This document shows, piece after piece, positions 20,120 through 27,582 of a stretch of DNA of 64,000 nucleotides (position 1 is its first letter; each line of letters starts with the position of its first letter). The notes below the pieces were generated by a model. That model searched no databases and was not told the DNA's origin. It worked only from the letters and a program-made list of their open reading frames with translations. The DNA comes from Cupriavidus sp. 2SB (GTDB taxonomy: Bacteria; Pseudomonadota; Gammaproteobacteria; Burkholderiales; Burkholderiaceae), in the NCBI RefSeq assembly GCF_005503625.1, contig NZ_SCMX01000015.1:41400-105399 (forward strand), in the 5' to 3' direction. A program made the position numbers and the translations under genes.

Positions 20120-21414
20120 GCCAGATCCTCCTCGGCCTGGCTGGCCGTCTGGTCCTCGAAGTCGTCGACCGGCGGCGTGATCACGATCGCGGGACGCGGG
20201 TCGCTGGCCGGGGCCACCGACTTGCCACCCTCGGACTGGCCAATGAGCGGCTGCAGCTTTGCCCACTGGCGCGGGCCCAGCGTGCCGGCCTTGACCAGCT
20301 TCTCGGCGGCGGGCGGCGTGATCAGCTTGAAGCTGTACATCTCGTCCACCTTGAGCCGCATGGCCTTGAGCGCGGTCTCGGCTTCGCCCTCGCTCGTCCA
20401 AGCACGCGCACCCTTGCGGCCCTGCACGAGCTTGTAGCCGGGCACATCGCGACCGTTCAGCAGCTCGACTTCGGTGGCGCCGCGCACGGCCTTGCACCAC
20501 GACTCGATCAGGTCGATGACCTGCATGGCCTTGCCAAGCGCCTCGCCCGTCTTCGGGGTCAGCGCCTTGAGCGTCATGGCCTTCTGCTCGTCCGACTGGG
20601 CGAACGTGGCTAGGTTGTCGAAGTCGCTGCCGACCTCGACCTGCACGCGCTGCGCCAGCGCCGGACACGTGGCCTTGGCCTTGCAGAACTTGCACTGCTT
20701 CTCGCCGGGCACCAGGTCGCTGGGCGCGGGCGGTGTGTCGCTGTCCACGTACATGTAGGCGCGCTCGGCGGCCTGGTGGAGCTCGTCGCCGGCAGCGAGC
20801 AGGTCCGCGACAGAGCAATCCCACTCGTCCACGCTGTTCAGGCGCGGCTGGTGGATCGTCATGCGCACCCGCTCGAACTCGTTCACCAGCTCGAGCTCGC
20901 GCAGCGCGCCGAGCGCATAGAGCGCCATCTGCTTGTTGGGCTTGCGCGGGCTGTTGGCGTCCGCCGGGTCCACGGCATAGCTGGCGTAGACCGGCACGCC
21001 GCGGCCGAACTTCGCATCGATGATGTGGAGCTCATCCAGCCGGATCACGACCGCGTCCGAGGTGCCGAAGCACTCGGGCACCACGTGGCTGATATCGAAG
21101 CGCTGTTCGACCAGCAGCTCGGCGCCCTCGGACACCTGGCGGACGTAGTCCACATACTGCTGGACCGCCTCGGCCATGTCGCGATCACACTCGACCGTGC
21201 GGCAGTCGCCCACGTCGATGCGCCGGCCGAGATAGGCCAGGGCGTCGGTCTTCTCGGTCAGGCACATCGCGGCCACGGCGTGTGCGGCCGTGCCCCAGTC
21301 GCTGTGCTCGTTGCTGTTGTCGGGCTCGTCTGCCTCGAGGATCACCGAGCCGGGGCAGACGGACCAGCGGTCCGCCCCGGAGGGCGAGAGGCGAGCGTGG
21401 GAGGGCTCGGTCAT
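20116..21414 (-). CDS. DUF2800 PD-(D/E)xK nuclease (Cas4/RecB-like)
   Basis: 432 residues. Begins HARLSPSGADRWSVCPGSV (first cluster cysteine), has WGTAAHAVAAMCL, the nuclease core GTSDAVVIRLDELHIIDAKFGRG (Asp…Asp-x-Lys), QMALYALGALRELE, and a C-terminal KQCKFCKAKATCPALAQ completing a Cas4-like iron–sulphur cysteine set. It likely processes DNA ends in phage recombination together with the DUF2815 ssDNA-binding protein. The C-terminus is Pro/Asp-rich and disordered. Confidence 0.88.
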   Translation of the reverse strand: MTEPSHARLSPSGADRWSVCPGSVILEADEPDNSNEHSDWGTAAHAVAAMCLTEKTDALAYLGRRIDVGDCRTVECDRDMAEAVQQYVDYVRQVSEGAELLVEQRFDISHVVPECFGTSDAVVIRLDELHIIDAKFGRGVPVYASYAVDPADANSPRKPNKQMALYALGALRELELVNEFERVRMTIHQPRLNSVDEWDCSVADLLAAGDELHQAAERAYMYVDSDTPPAPSDLVPGEKQCKFCKAKATCPALAQRVQVEVGSDFDNLATFAQSDEQKAMTLKALTPKTGEALGKAMQVIDLIESWCKAVRGATEVELLNGRDVPGYKLVQGRKGARAWTSEGEAETALKAMRLKVDEMYSFKLITPPAAEKLVKAGTLGPRQWAKLQPLIGQSEGGKSVAPASDPRPAIVITPPVDDFEDQTASQAEEDLA

Positions 21415-21416
21415 GC

Positions 21417-21815
21417 TTACCCCTTCGCGCCCGAGAAAGCGTCGATGTGGGCCAGTGCGTCCTCGGCGTCGCTCAGCATGATCTTGTCGAGCACGCGATC
21501 ACGTTCAGCGTGGACGCGTTCCGTGATCTTGCGATGCGCTGCTTCCCACGTGGCGATCGCTTTCTTCGCGACGGTCACGGCCTTGTCGTGGGCCGGGTAC
21601 GTGTACGCGTCCTTGAGGTCCGTGTAGCTGTTCAGTTCACCCTGCGGGCGCAACTTGGCCTTGCCCGTGCGGATCTGGTCGCACTGTTCCGCGAACGAGA
21701 TGCCAGGGAGAGCAGGCTTCGGGCCGATGTGCGGCACCGCCTCGGCGATGCGCTTCTCGGCGGCTTGATTCAGGCGCATGCAGGCATGCGCCAGTTGGGC
21801 TTTGGTGAGTCGCAT
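21417..21815 (-). CDS. hypothetical early phage protein
   Basis: 132 residues, not recognised. Helical N-terminus (MRLTKAQLAHACMRLNQAAE), a middle with YTDLKDAYTYPAHDKAVTVA, and an amphipathic C-terminal helix (KITERVHAERDRVLDKIML). Lies 2 bases upstream of the DUF2800 gene in the same operon. Confidence 0.6.
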   Translation of the reverse strand: MRLTKAQLAHACMRLNQAAEKRIAEAVPHIGPKPALPGISFAEQCDQIRTGKAKLRPQGELNSYTDLKDAYTYPAHDKAVTVAKKAIATWEAAHRKITERVHAERDRVLDKIMLSDAEDALAHIDAFSGAKG

Positions 21816-22055
21816 TTAACGAGCCTCCTTGTTGGCCCAGCCTTTTTTCATGTTGCGGTACATGCCGCGCACGGTCTTCGGGTCGTTGACCAGGCTGGTG
21901 ACGGTGATGGTCTGGATGCGGGGGGTGCCGTTCTGGTTCGTGCCAGCACGCACGTTCTTGGTGTGCTGCACGCCGGCCACGAGGCCCCTCGCCGGGGCGC
22001 CACCCATCAGGCGGCGGGCATGCTGGCGCATGCGCTTGGCGAGTTTCGCGTTCAT
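21816..22055 (-). CDS. small basic early phage protein
   Basis: 79 residues, strongly basic (MNAKLAKRMRQHARRLMGGA; MYRNMKKGWANKEAR at the end). Start at 22055 overlaps the upstream stop (ATGA), chosen over a longer frame reaching 22124. Probably nucleic-acid binding by charge; function unknown. Confidence 0.6.
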   Translation of the reverse strand: MNAKLAKRMRQHARRLMGGAPARGLVAGVQHTKNVRAGTNQNGTPRIQTITVTSLVNDPKTVRGMYRNMKKGWANKEAR

Positions 22056-22555
22056 GCCAGCGCTTCCTCGGGCTTCACCTTGCCGTCGAGCACCGCGTTG
22101 ACGAACTCGAGGAACGCGGGCCACTGGTCTTCGTTCAGTTCCGTGGCCTTGGCCACGCCGAAGCGCGACAGGGTGGCGATGGTGGCGTCGCGGCCCTTGT
22201 CCTTGGACAGCAGCAGCACGCGCGGCTTGATGTCCTTTTCATAGTCCAGCGCCGGCGCGGGCTTGATTTCGTCGGAAGATTTCCCGGCTGTCTGTGCAGA
22301 CGCTTGCGACGACGTCTCGGTCGAAGCCGTGCCGGCATCGTTTCCCGTGGTCGCCGGGGTGCTGGCCGTGGTGGTCTTCGATTCCTTCGACGCCTTGGTG
22401 ATCGCTGCCTGCGTGGTGGCGGCCGCGTCGGCGGTGCCGTTGGCCAGCTGCTGGGCGATGGCCAGCGCCTCGGACAGGCTGTTGGCCTGGGTGTTGAACT
22501 CGACTTGACTGTCCGCGATGGCGCGGCGGACGAAAACGGCAACTACTGCGGACAT
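22052..22555 (-). CDS. first gene of leftward early operon, hypothetical
   Basis: 167 residues. An N-terminal segment (MSAVVAVFVRRAIADSQVEF), a long Thr/Ser/Ala low-complexity linker (about residues 40–95) and a C-terminal helical domain (RDATIATLSRFGVAKATELN, DQWPAFLEFVNAVLDGKVKP). The end domain resembles the C-terminal segments of phage DUF/“Gam-like” early proteins only loosely; no family is claimed. It directly follows the strong repressor-controlled promoter. Confidence 0.6.
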   Translation of the reverse strand: MSAVVAVFVRRAIADSQVEFNTQANSLSEALAIAQQLANGTADAAATTQAAITKASKESKTTTASTPATTGNDAGTASTETSSQASAQTAGKSSDEIKPAPALDYEKDIKPRVLLLSKDKGRDATIATLSRFGVAKATELNEDQWPAFLEFVNAVLDGKVKPEEALA

Positions 22556-22600
22556 ATCGTTCTCCTGTATTTGCTAAAGGATTGCTGTGACGGCGTTAGC

Positions 22601-22653
22601 AATTTAGCAACTGACTTTAGCGGGTGTCAAGGAGAATTTTTAGCTTTTGCTAA
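22601..22653 (-). promoter_or_regulatory. leftward early promoter (PL-like) with operators
   Basis: Minus strand: TTGACA (22625–22630), 18 bases, TAAATT (22601–22606). A perfect operator-like palindrome TTAGC-TTTT-GCTAA (22640–22653) lies upstream, a GCTAAAG half-site lies in the spacer, and TTAGCAATTTAGCAA overlaps the -10 (22596–22610). It should drive the 22555→19186 operon and be silenced in the lysogen. Confidence 0.8.
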
Positions 22654-22663
22654 TGTCCAGACG

Positions 22664-22687
22664 TAAAAAAGCCGCCCGATGGGCGGC
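22664..22687 (-). terminator. terminator after the CI-like repressor gene
   Basis: Perfect stem GCCGCCC/GGGCGGC with a 3-base loop; on the minus strand it is followed by TTTTTT. It insulates the repressor transcript from the early promoter just beyond. Confidence 0.88.
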
Positions 22688-22723
22688 TTGAGGTGCTGCG
22701 ATGGCGCAGAGCGCCAGGCGGAA

Positions 22724-23230
22724 TTACTTCAGCAGGGTAGAAATCTTGCGGATGAAGGCTTCATCGACGCCGCCACGGAGCTGCGCGTTTTCAAACGCGA
22801 GATCGACAAGAGTGGCGAATTTGGCAGGTGCGGCAATGATTTTCGACTCTTCGAGCACAGCGCCGATGGCGTGCACGACATCGCTCATGAGCTTGCTGCT
22901 TGTCGGCGGGGTGCTCTCCTCGGCCGCCAGCTTCGCCTCGCCTGGGATACGTGCCCAACTGTTGTTTGGATCCAGTTCACCAAATACCGGGGTGCCGCCG
23001 TGCTCCTTGTCGAGCCAGCCGCGGTCGAGATTTAGCTTTTCTTCGATAGCGCGTGAACGCTTGTCTGTAAGCGGACGGTGCCCGCTTGCTAACTGGGATA
23101 TGTAGCTGCCACTTTTGAACCCGAGCAGCCCCGCAATGCGTGTCGGGCCGCCGAACAGAGTGGTGACGCGCCTGAAATTCGCTCTACGAAGTTCCAGGAG
23201 AGCGTCTACGCCTTCGGTCTGTTTGGTCAT
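22724..23230 (-). CDS. CI-like prophage repressor
   Basis: 168 residues. The N-terminal helix-turn-helix (RRANFRRVTTLFGGPTRIAG, then YISQLASGHRPLTDKRSRAI and LNLDRGWLDKE) is followed by a linker and a helical C-terminal domain (KLMSDVVHAIGAVLEESKII, FENAQLRGGVDEAFIRKIS). No LexA/S24 peptidase motifs are visible, so it is not the self-cleaving CI type; induction may use another route. Divergent from the Cro-like gene across a 140-base operator region, to which it presumably binds. Confidence 0.85.
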   Translation of the reverse strand: MTKQTEGVDALLELRRANFRRVTTLFGGPTRIAGLLGFKSGSYISQLASGHRPLTDKRSRAIEEKLNLDRGWLDKEHGGTPVFGELDPNNSWARIPGEAKLAAEESTPPTSSKLMSDVVHAIGAVLEESKIIAAPAKFATLVDLAFENAQLRGGVDEAFIRKISTLLK

Positions 23231-23370
23231 GAGTCCGCGCTGTGATTAGTTTTGTCAGGGCGAACGGTAGCAAAAGCTAAAGATTAAAGCAACAGCTAAA
23301 ATCAATTCTACCACACTATTTTTCATTATGCTAAAGTCCACGTTAGCAAATAACGGAAGGAGGTTAGCAA
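23231..23370. promoter_or_regulatory. repressor/Cro intergenic control region
   Basis: Holds at least five copies or half-copies of the TTAGC-N4-GCTAA element: GTAGCAAAAGCTAA (23267–23280), AGCAACAGCT (23288–23297), ATGCTAAAG near 23328, GTTAGCAAAT (23342–23351) and GGTTAGCAAG overlapping the Cro ribosome site to start codon (23362–23371). Divergent promoters must lie here but their boxes are not clear-cut. Confidence 0.75.
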
Positions 23371-23622
23371 GTGGACGCAACAACCAACGAAAGCCCCGTA
23401 CTGGGTGCTGTATTCGACACTCGTAGAGCAAATTTGCGACTGTTGGCCGACACTTATGGTGGCCCGTCGCTCCTGGCTGCTAAGTTGCAGCTCGCCCATC
23501 CGTCCTATCTCTCGCAGCTGATCGGGCCCAACCCGCAGCGCAACGTTAGCGAGCGCACCGCGCGCACGTACGAGGAACGGCTCGGCCTGCCGGCCGGTTG
23601 GCTCGACGTGGTTCGGGGGTAG
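23371..23622 (+). CDS. Cro-like repressor, paralogue of the CI-like protein
   Basis: 83 residues from GTG with GGAAGGAGG upstream. Its body (RRANLRLLADTYGGPSLLAA, PSYLSQLIGP, RTYEERLGLPAGWLDV) matches the N-terminal domain of the divergent repressor motif by motif (RRAN-F/L-R, GGP, YxSQL, R…R…EE(K/R)LxLxxGWLD). It is therefore a Cro equivalent derived from the same family and starts the rightward transcript that runs into the primase-helicase. Confidence 0.82.
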   Translation: MDATTNESPVLGAVFDTRRANLRLLADTYGGPSLLAAKLQLAHPSYLSQLIGPNPQRNVSERTARTYEERLGLPAGWLDVVRG

Positions 23623-23625
23623 GCC

Positions 23626-23874
23626 ATGGAAGCATCCCAGGCACTCGAGATGCTGCGCCCGGTGCGCCTGTACCACTGGCGCGCCGTGATCCGCGCCCGG
23701 AACCACGCCAACGCCTGCCACCGGGAAGGCAAGCACGGCCCGGCCAAGAAGTACGAGGAACGTCTGGCCATCCACATGAAGCATGTCCAGGCTCTCAATT
23801 CGTTCTTTCCGGTTGGCGACACGGCCGACAACGACCTGCAGCGCGCTCGCGCCGAGGAGCAGGGTGCAGCCTGA
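23626..23874 (+). CDS. small hypothetical phage protein
   Basis: 82 residues, basic and helical (RPVRLYHWRAVIRARNHANA; GPAKKYEERLAIHMKHVQAL), with an acidic end. Four bases after the Cro-like gene and 8 bases before the primase-helicase, so part of the same transcript. Function unknown. Confidence 0.65.
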   Translation: MEASQALEMLRPVRLYHWRAVIRARNHANACHREGKHGPAKKYEERLAIHMKHVQALNSFFPVGDTADNDLQRARAEEQGAA

Positions 23875-23881
23875 GGATTCT

Positions 23882-26554
23882 ATGACTATCCAGATCACGC
23901 GCCTGACCAACGACAGCGCGCAGCTCACCAAGGTCTTTTCGCTCGGTGCTGACGGCCAGGTGGTCAAGCACACCAAGGCATTTCTCAGCCGCGGCGAGGC
24001 CGAGCGAGTCGAGGTCGAGGACCTGGCCGGGTTCTCGCGGCTGCTGCTATCGCTCAAGCACAACCAGGCACTGGCCTACGGCCTCGCGACGCGGCCCAAG
24101 GCCACGATCGTCACCAAGGACGTGATGCACGAGCACCCCGGCGCCATCGCGCGCAGCCGGGACTATTTCTCGTTCAGTGCGGGCGCCGCCATGTTTATGC
24201 TGGACCACGACGCCGAACACGCGTCTGACCCGCTCAACACGGCCGACGCCCTGCGCGACGCCCTCATCAAGGCGTGCCCTGCGCTGCGCGACGCGCCCAT
24301 GCTGTGGTGCGCCAGCAGTTCGTCGTTCATCGAGCGCGACGACGGTGGCGCTCCCATCACCGGCATGCGCGGCCAGCGTCTCTATATCCCGTTCCGGCAG
24401 GGTACCGACATCGAGCGCGCCGGCCTCGCGCTGTACGCGCACACGTGGCTGGCCGGGTACGGCCACTACGTGGTGGCCAAGAACGGCCGGCTGCTCGACC
24501 GCTCTATCATCGACGCCTCGGTCTACCAGCCCGAGCGCATCGACTTCGCCGCCGGTGCGCAGTGCCACGCGCCGCTCGTGCAGCGCCGGCCGGACCACCG
24601 CATCTGGAACGGGGGCGCCGAACTGTTCGACTCGCGCCTCATCCCGGATCTGGACGCCGCCCAGCGTGCGCAGCTGCTCGAGGCGCAGGCCGCCGCCCGC
24701 GCCAAGGTCAAGCCCGAGGCCGACCGTATCCGTGCCCAGTACATCGAGGACGAGGCCCAGGGCCTGGCCGCCACGCAGGACATGGACATCGAGCGCGCCC
24801 GCATGGTCGTGCGCGCCGCCGTCGAGGACGGCACACTGTACGCCGACTACGTGCTGATGCCGGAGGAAGGCAAGCCCGTGACCGTGGGCGAGGTGCTGGA
24901 CAACCCGAACCGCTGGCACAACAAGCGTTTCGCGGATCCCTGCGAACCCGGGTACCGCAACGACCGCCGCATCGCGTGGCTCAACCTGCGCAGCGGTGGT
25001 CGGCCTTACCTGTGGAGCTGGGCGCACGGAGGCATCCGCTATGACCTGGTGCGCCAGCCCAAGCTGCTCAAGCTGCAAGCGGGCGAGCTCTCGCGGATCG
25101 CGGACGACTCGCTCGCCATCATCCGCGACGCGGGCGACGTCTACGACTTCGGCGACGGCGCTATCGCTCGCGTGGCCGAGGGGCGCGTGCACCAGGTCAC
25201 TGCCACCTGGATGCTCGACTACCTTGGCCGCGTGATCCGCTTCGAACGCTTCGACGGCCGCAGCAAGGACTGGGTACCGGCCGACGCGCCCGAGAAACTG
25301 GCCAAGTTCATCTGTGACCGCACGGGCGAGCGCGACCTGCCCAAGCTGACGGCGGTTATCACGGCGCCAACCCTGCGCCCGGACGGCACCGCGCTGGATA
25401 CGCCGGGATATGACGCGGCCACCGGGCTGCTGTTCCTGTCCGATGACCGCGATCCGCTGCGAGTGCCGGTGTCCCCGACATTCGAGCAAGTGCAGGAAGC
25501 GTTTGCCGAGCTGTGGGCGCCGTTTGCCATGTTCCCGTTCGCGGACGACGAGGCACGCGGCGTCATGCTGGCGGCGCTGCTCACCGCGGTGCTGCGCCGG
25601 GCTATCCCCACGGCACCGGGCTTTGCCTTTGACGCCCCGGCGGCCGGTACCGGCAAAACCAAGCTCGCTCAGTGCGTGGCCGTGCTGGGCGGCAACAGCC
25701 CGGCGGTGTACGCGCCGCCACGAGACGAGCCCGAGGCATCCAAGGCGCTGTTCTCGCTGCTGCTGGGCGGCTCGGGCTGCGTGATCTGGGACAACATGGT
25801 CCGGCCCCTCGAGGGCGCCGTACTCAACGCGTTCCTGACCGCTGCCGAGTTCAGCGACCGGGTGCTGGGTGTGTCGAGCAACAAGACGGTACCGAACCGG
25901 GCGATGTTCATCGCCAGCGGCAACAACCTTTCGGTGCGCGGCGACGCCTGCCGGCGCATCCTGCGGTGCCGCATCGACGCGGCCACCGAGACGCCGTTCC
26001 TGCGCTCGTTCCCGTTCGACCCACTGGTCAAGGTGCGCGATAGCCGCCAGGTGCTGGTGCGGGCGGCGCTGACGGTCCTGCGGGGGTACCAGACCCTGGG
26101 CATTCCCATGGGCGAGGGCGAGCTCGCTTCGTTCGAGGCGTGGGACCAGCTGGTGCGCCAGTGCGTCGTGTGGTGCGCCGACATGGGCGTGGGCGGCGAT
26201 GTGGGGCTCATGGATCCCGCCGCTTCGGCCATTCGTGCCGCCGACGAGAACCCCGAAAAGGTGCTGCTCGGCCGCGTCATGGATGCCTGGGTGGGTGTGT
26301 ACGGGTACGAGCCGGTGTCCGCCGCCACCGTGCTACGAGGGGACACGGACAGCATGGAGGACTCGCCAGCACATGAATTGCTGCAGGAAGCTGTCGAAGA
26401 ACTATCCGATGGTGACCGGGCATTCAGTGCCAAGCGTTTTTCTGCATGGTTGAACAAGCATCGGGACGAAGTGGTCAACGGGCAGTTTTTTGCGAATTCG
26501 CAAGATTTGCACGAAAAGACCCTCAAATGGAAAGTGAAACGGGTTAGGGGGTAG
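23882..26554 (+). CDS. phage replicative primase-helicase
   Basis: 890 residues. An N-terminal part resembles an archaeo-eukaryotic-type primase core (MFMLDHDAEH with Asp-x-Asp-like acidic residues, LWCASSSSFIERDDGG, a conserved QRLYIPFRQGTD). The C-terminal half is a P-loop ATPase: Walker A with Lys592 (AAGTGKTKLAQ), Walker B-like SGCVIWDNMVRP, sensor FIASGNNLSVRGDACRR and arginine finger candidates. It should unwind and prime DNA at the phage origin, which may be the repeat array immediately downstream. The start at 23882 follows the upstream gene closely. Confidence 0.83.
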   Translation: MTIQITRLTNDSAQLTKVFSLGADGQVVKHTKAFLSRGEAERVEVEDLAGFSRLLLSLKHNQALAYGLATRPKATIVTKDVMHEHPGAIARSRDYFSFSAGAAMFMLDHDAEHASDPLNTADALRDALIKACPALRDAPMLWCASSSSFIERDDGGAPITGMRGQRLYIPFRQGTDIERAGLALYAHTWLAGYGHYVVAKNGRLLDRSIIDASVYQPERIDFAAGAQCHAPLVQRRPDHRIWNGGAELFDSRLIPDLDAAQRAQLLEAQAAARAKVKPEADRIRAQYIEDEAQGLAATQDMDIERARMVVRAAVEDGTLYADYVLMPEEGKPVTVGEVLDNPNRWHNKRFADPCEPGYRNDRRIAWLNLRSGGRPYLWSWAHGGIRYDLVRQPKLLKLQAGELSRIADDSLAIIRDAGDVYDFGDGAIARVAEGRVHQVTATWMLDYLGRVIRFERFDGRSKDWVPADAPEKLAKFICDRTGERDLPKLTAVITAPTLRPDGTALDTPGYDAATGLLFLSDDRDPLRVPVSPTFEQVQEAFAELWAPFAMFPFADDEARGVMLAALLTAVLRRAIPTAPGFAFDAPAAGTGKTKLAQCVAVLGGNSPAVYAPPRDEPEASKALFSLLLGGSGCVIWDNMVRPLEGAVLNAFLTAAEFSDRVLGVSSNKTVPNRAMFIASGNNLSVRGDACRRILRCRIDAATETPFLRSFPFDPLVKVRDSRQVLVRAALTVLRGYQTLGIPMGEGELASFEAWDQLVRQCVVWCADMGVGGDVGLMDPAASAIRAADENPEKVLLGRVMDAWVGVYGYEPVSAATVLRGDTDSMEDSPAHELLQEAVEELSDGDRAFSAKRFSAWLNKHRDEVVNGQFFANSQDLHEKTLKWKVKRVRG

Positions 26555-26562
26555 GTCGTTTT

Positions 26563-26684
26563 GCGGGTATCGCGGGTATTGCGGGTATTGTTTTAGCTGA
26601 TGTACGAGAAGTGTCAGGTGTGTATATACGTGACAGTTTATAAAAATGGGCTGAAAAGATACCCGCAATACCCGCAATACCCGC
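26563..26684. repeat. inverted array of GCGGGTATT repeats, origin candidate
   Basis: Three tandem 9-base units GCGGGTATC, GCGGGTATT, GCGGGTATT (26563–26589) are mirrored by three inverted units (26658–26684), separated by 68 bases that are AT-rich and include GTATATAC. Flanks also match (CGTTTT outside, TTTT inside), so the inverted repeat extends over about 35 bases per arm. No gene fits here. Iteron origin, large hairpin or regulatory site are possible. Confidence 0.7.
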
Positions 26685-26726
26685 AAACGTTGAATCTGCA
26701 AATTTTTGCGGGAAAGGAGGTGTGTC

Positions 26727-26966
26727 ATGGCTAAGCGAACCGTGGCCGTGAACGACCTGGGTCTGCGCATAGGGGAAGACCATCCGATGGCAAAGCTCAC
26801 GAACGCCGACATCGAGCGCTTGCTGCAGCTTCGGGCGGACACGGGGTGGGGCTACAAGCGCTTGGGGCGGATCTTCGAAATCTCGCCCAGCCAAGTCAAG
26901 CGCATCGTGCAGGGTCAGCACCGCGGGCAGGCCGCAATGGGTTACCGGACGATCGAGCAGGAGTAG
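26727..26966 (+). CDS. helix-turn-helix protein before the late genes
   Basis: 79 residues, strong AAAGGAGG site 6 bases before the ATG. The sequence DLGLRIGEDHPMAKLTNADI followed by GWGYKRLGRIFEISPSQVKR is the RIGEDHxxAKLT + HTH pattern seen in many phage DNA-binding proteins. It lies directly upstream of the first late promoter-like element and the terminase, so it is a candidate late activator; it could also be a packaging accessory. Confidence 0.75.
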   Translation: MAKRTVAVNDLGLRIGEDHPMAKLTNADIERLLQLRADTGWGYKRLGRIFEISPSQVKRIVQGQHRGQAAMGYRTIEQE

Positions 26967-26999
26967 GGTGCCTTTACCGCTCGGGTGTGGTCGGATACT
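26966..26999 (+). promoter_or_regulatory. late promoter-like element 1 (before small terminase)
   Basis: GGGTGCCTTTACC (26966–26978), 15 bases, GATACT (26994–26999). First of five copies with the same spacing. Transcription from it would start at or next to the small-terminase ATG at 27007. Confidence 0.65.
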
Positions 27000-27006
27000 C
27001 CCGGGC

Positions 27007-27582
27007 ATGAAACTCACACCAGAAAAGCTCGCTGCGTTTTGCGCTGCCCTGTCCGAGACGTGCAACGTCGGCAAGGCGTGCAAGGCCGTGGACATTTCGC
27101 GGTGGACGGCTTACCACTGGCGATCGGAGATGCCGGATTTCGCCGCCGCGTGGGATGCCGCGATGAAGGTCGGTGTCACCGCCTTGGAGGACGAGGCACA
27201 CCGCCGGGCATTCGAGGGGACCGACAAGCCCCTCACGCACCAGGGTAGGTTCACGTACCTGTTCCGCGAGGTGAAGGACGCGGATGGCAATCCGGTGATC
27301 GACGAGGCCACCGGCGCGCCGAAGATGGAGCCAGTGCTCGACGAGCAGGGCAACCACAAGGTGGCAGCGGTGCGCGAGTACAGCGATACGCTGGCCATCT
27401 TCCTGCTCAAGGCCCACGACCCGGACAAGTACCGCGAAAACTCCAAGGTCGAACTGTCCGGCCACCTGGCCACCACGGACATGAGCGATGACGAGATCCG
27501 GGCGGAGATCGCTGCACTGGCCGCATCTGGCGCGCTGCCCGTGACCCCGCAAGGCCCTGACGATGGGAGCGACCTCGTCTAA
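27007..27582 (+). CDS. terS: terminase small subunit
   Basis: 191 residues. An N-terminal helix-turn-helix (LTPEKLAAFCAALSETCNVG, ACKAVDISRWTAYHWRSEMP), a middle region EDEAHRRAFEGTDKPLTHQG, and a C-terminal part with FLLKAHDPDKYRENSKVELS, all typical of phage small terminases that recognise the packaging site. The ATG at 27007 is chosen; a GTG at 26968 would read through the promoter-like element. No ribosome site is evident, which fits a leaderless or near-leaderless transcript. It overlaps terL by 20 bases. Confidence 0.88.
   Translation: MKLTPEKLAAFCAALSETCNVGKACKAVDISRWTAYHWRSEMPDFAAAWDAAMKVGVTALEDEAHRRAFEGTDKPLTHQGRFTYLFREVKDADGNPVIDEATGAPKMEPVLDEQGNHKVAAVREYSDTLAIFLLKAHDPDKYRENSKVELSGHLATTDMSDDEIRAEIAALAASGALPVTPQGPDDGSDLV

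Noticed and set aside
24047..25489. Antisense frame over the primase-helicase
   Set aside because: No start context, no domain; explained by GC-rich third positions.
26544..26700. CRISPR-like array
   Set aside because: The repeats are 9 bases, tandem without spacers and mirrored; no cas genes are near.
26968..27006. Upstream GTG start for the small terminase
   Set aside because: It would translate through the late promoter-like element; the ATG at 27007 fits the HTH-containing N-terminus.
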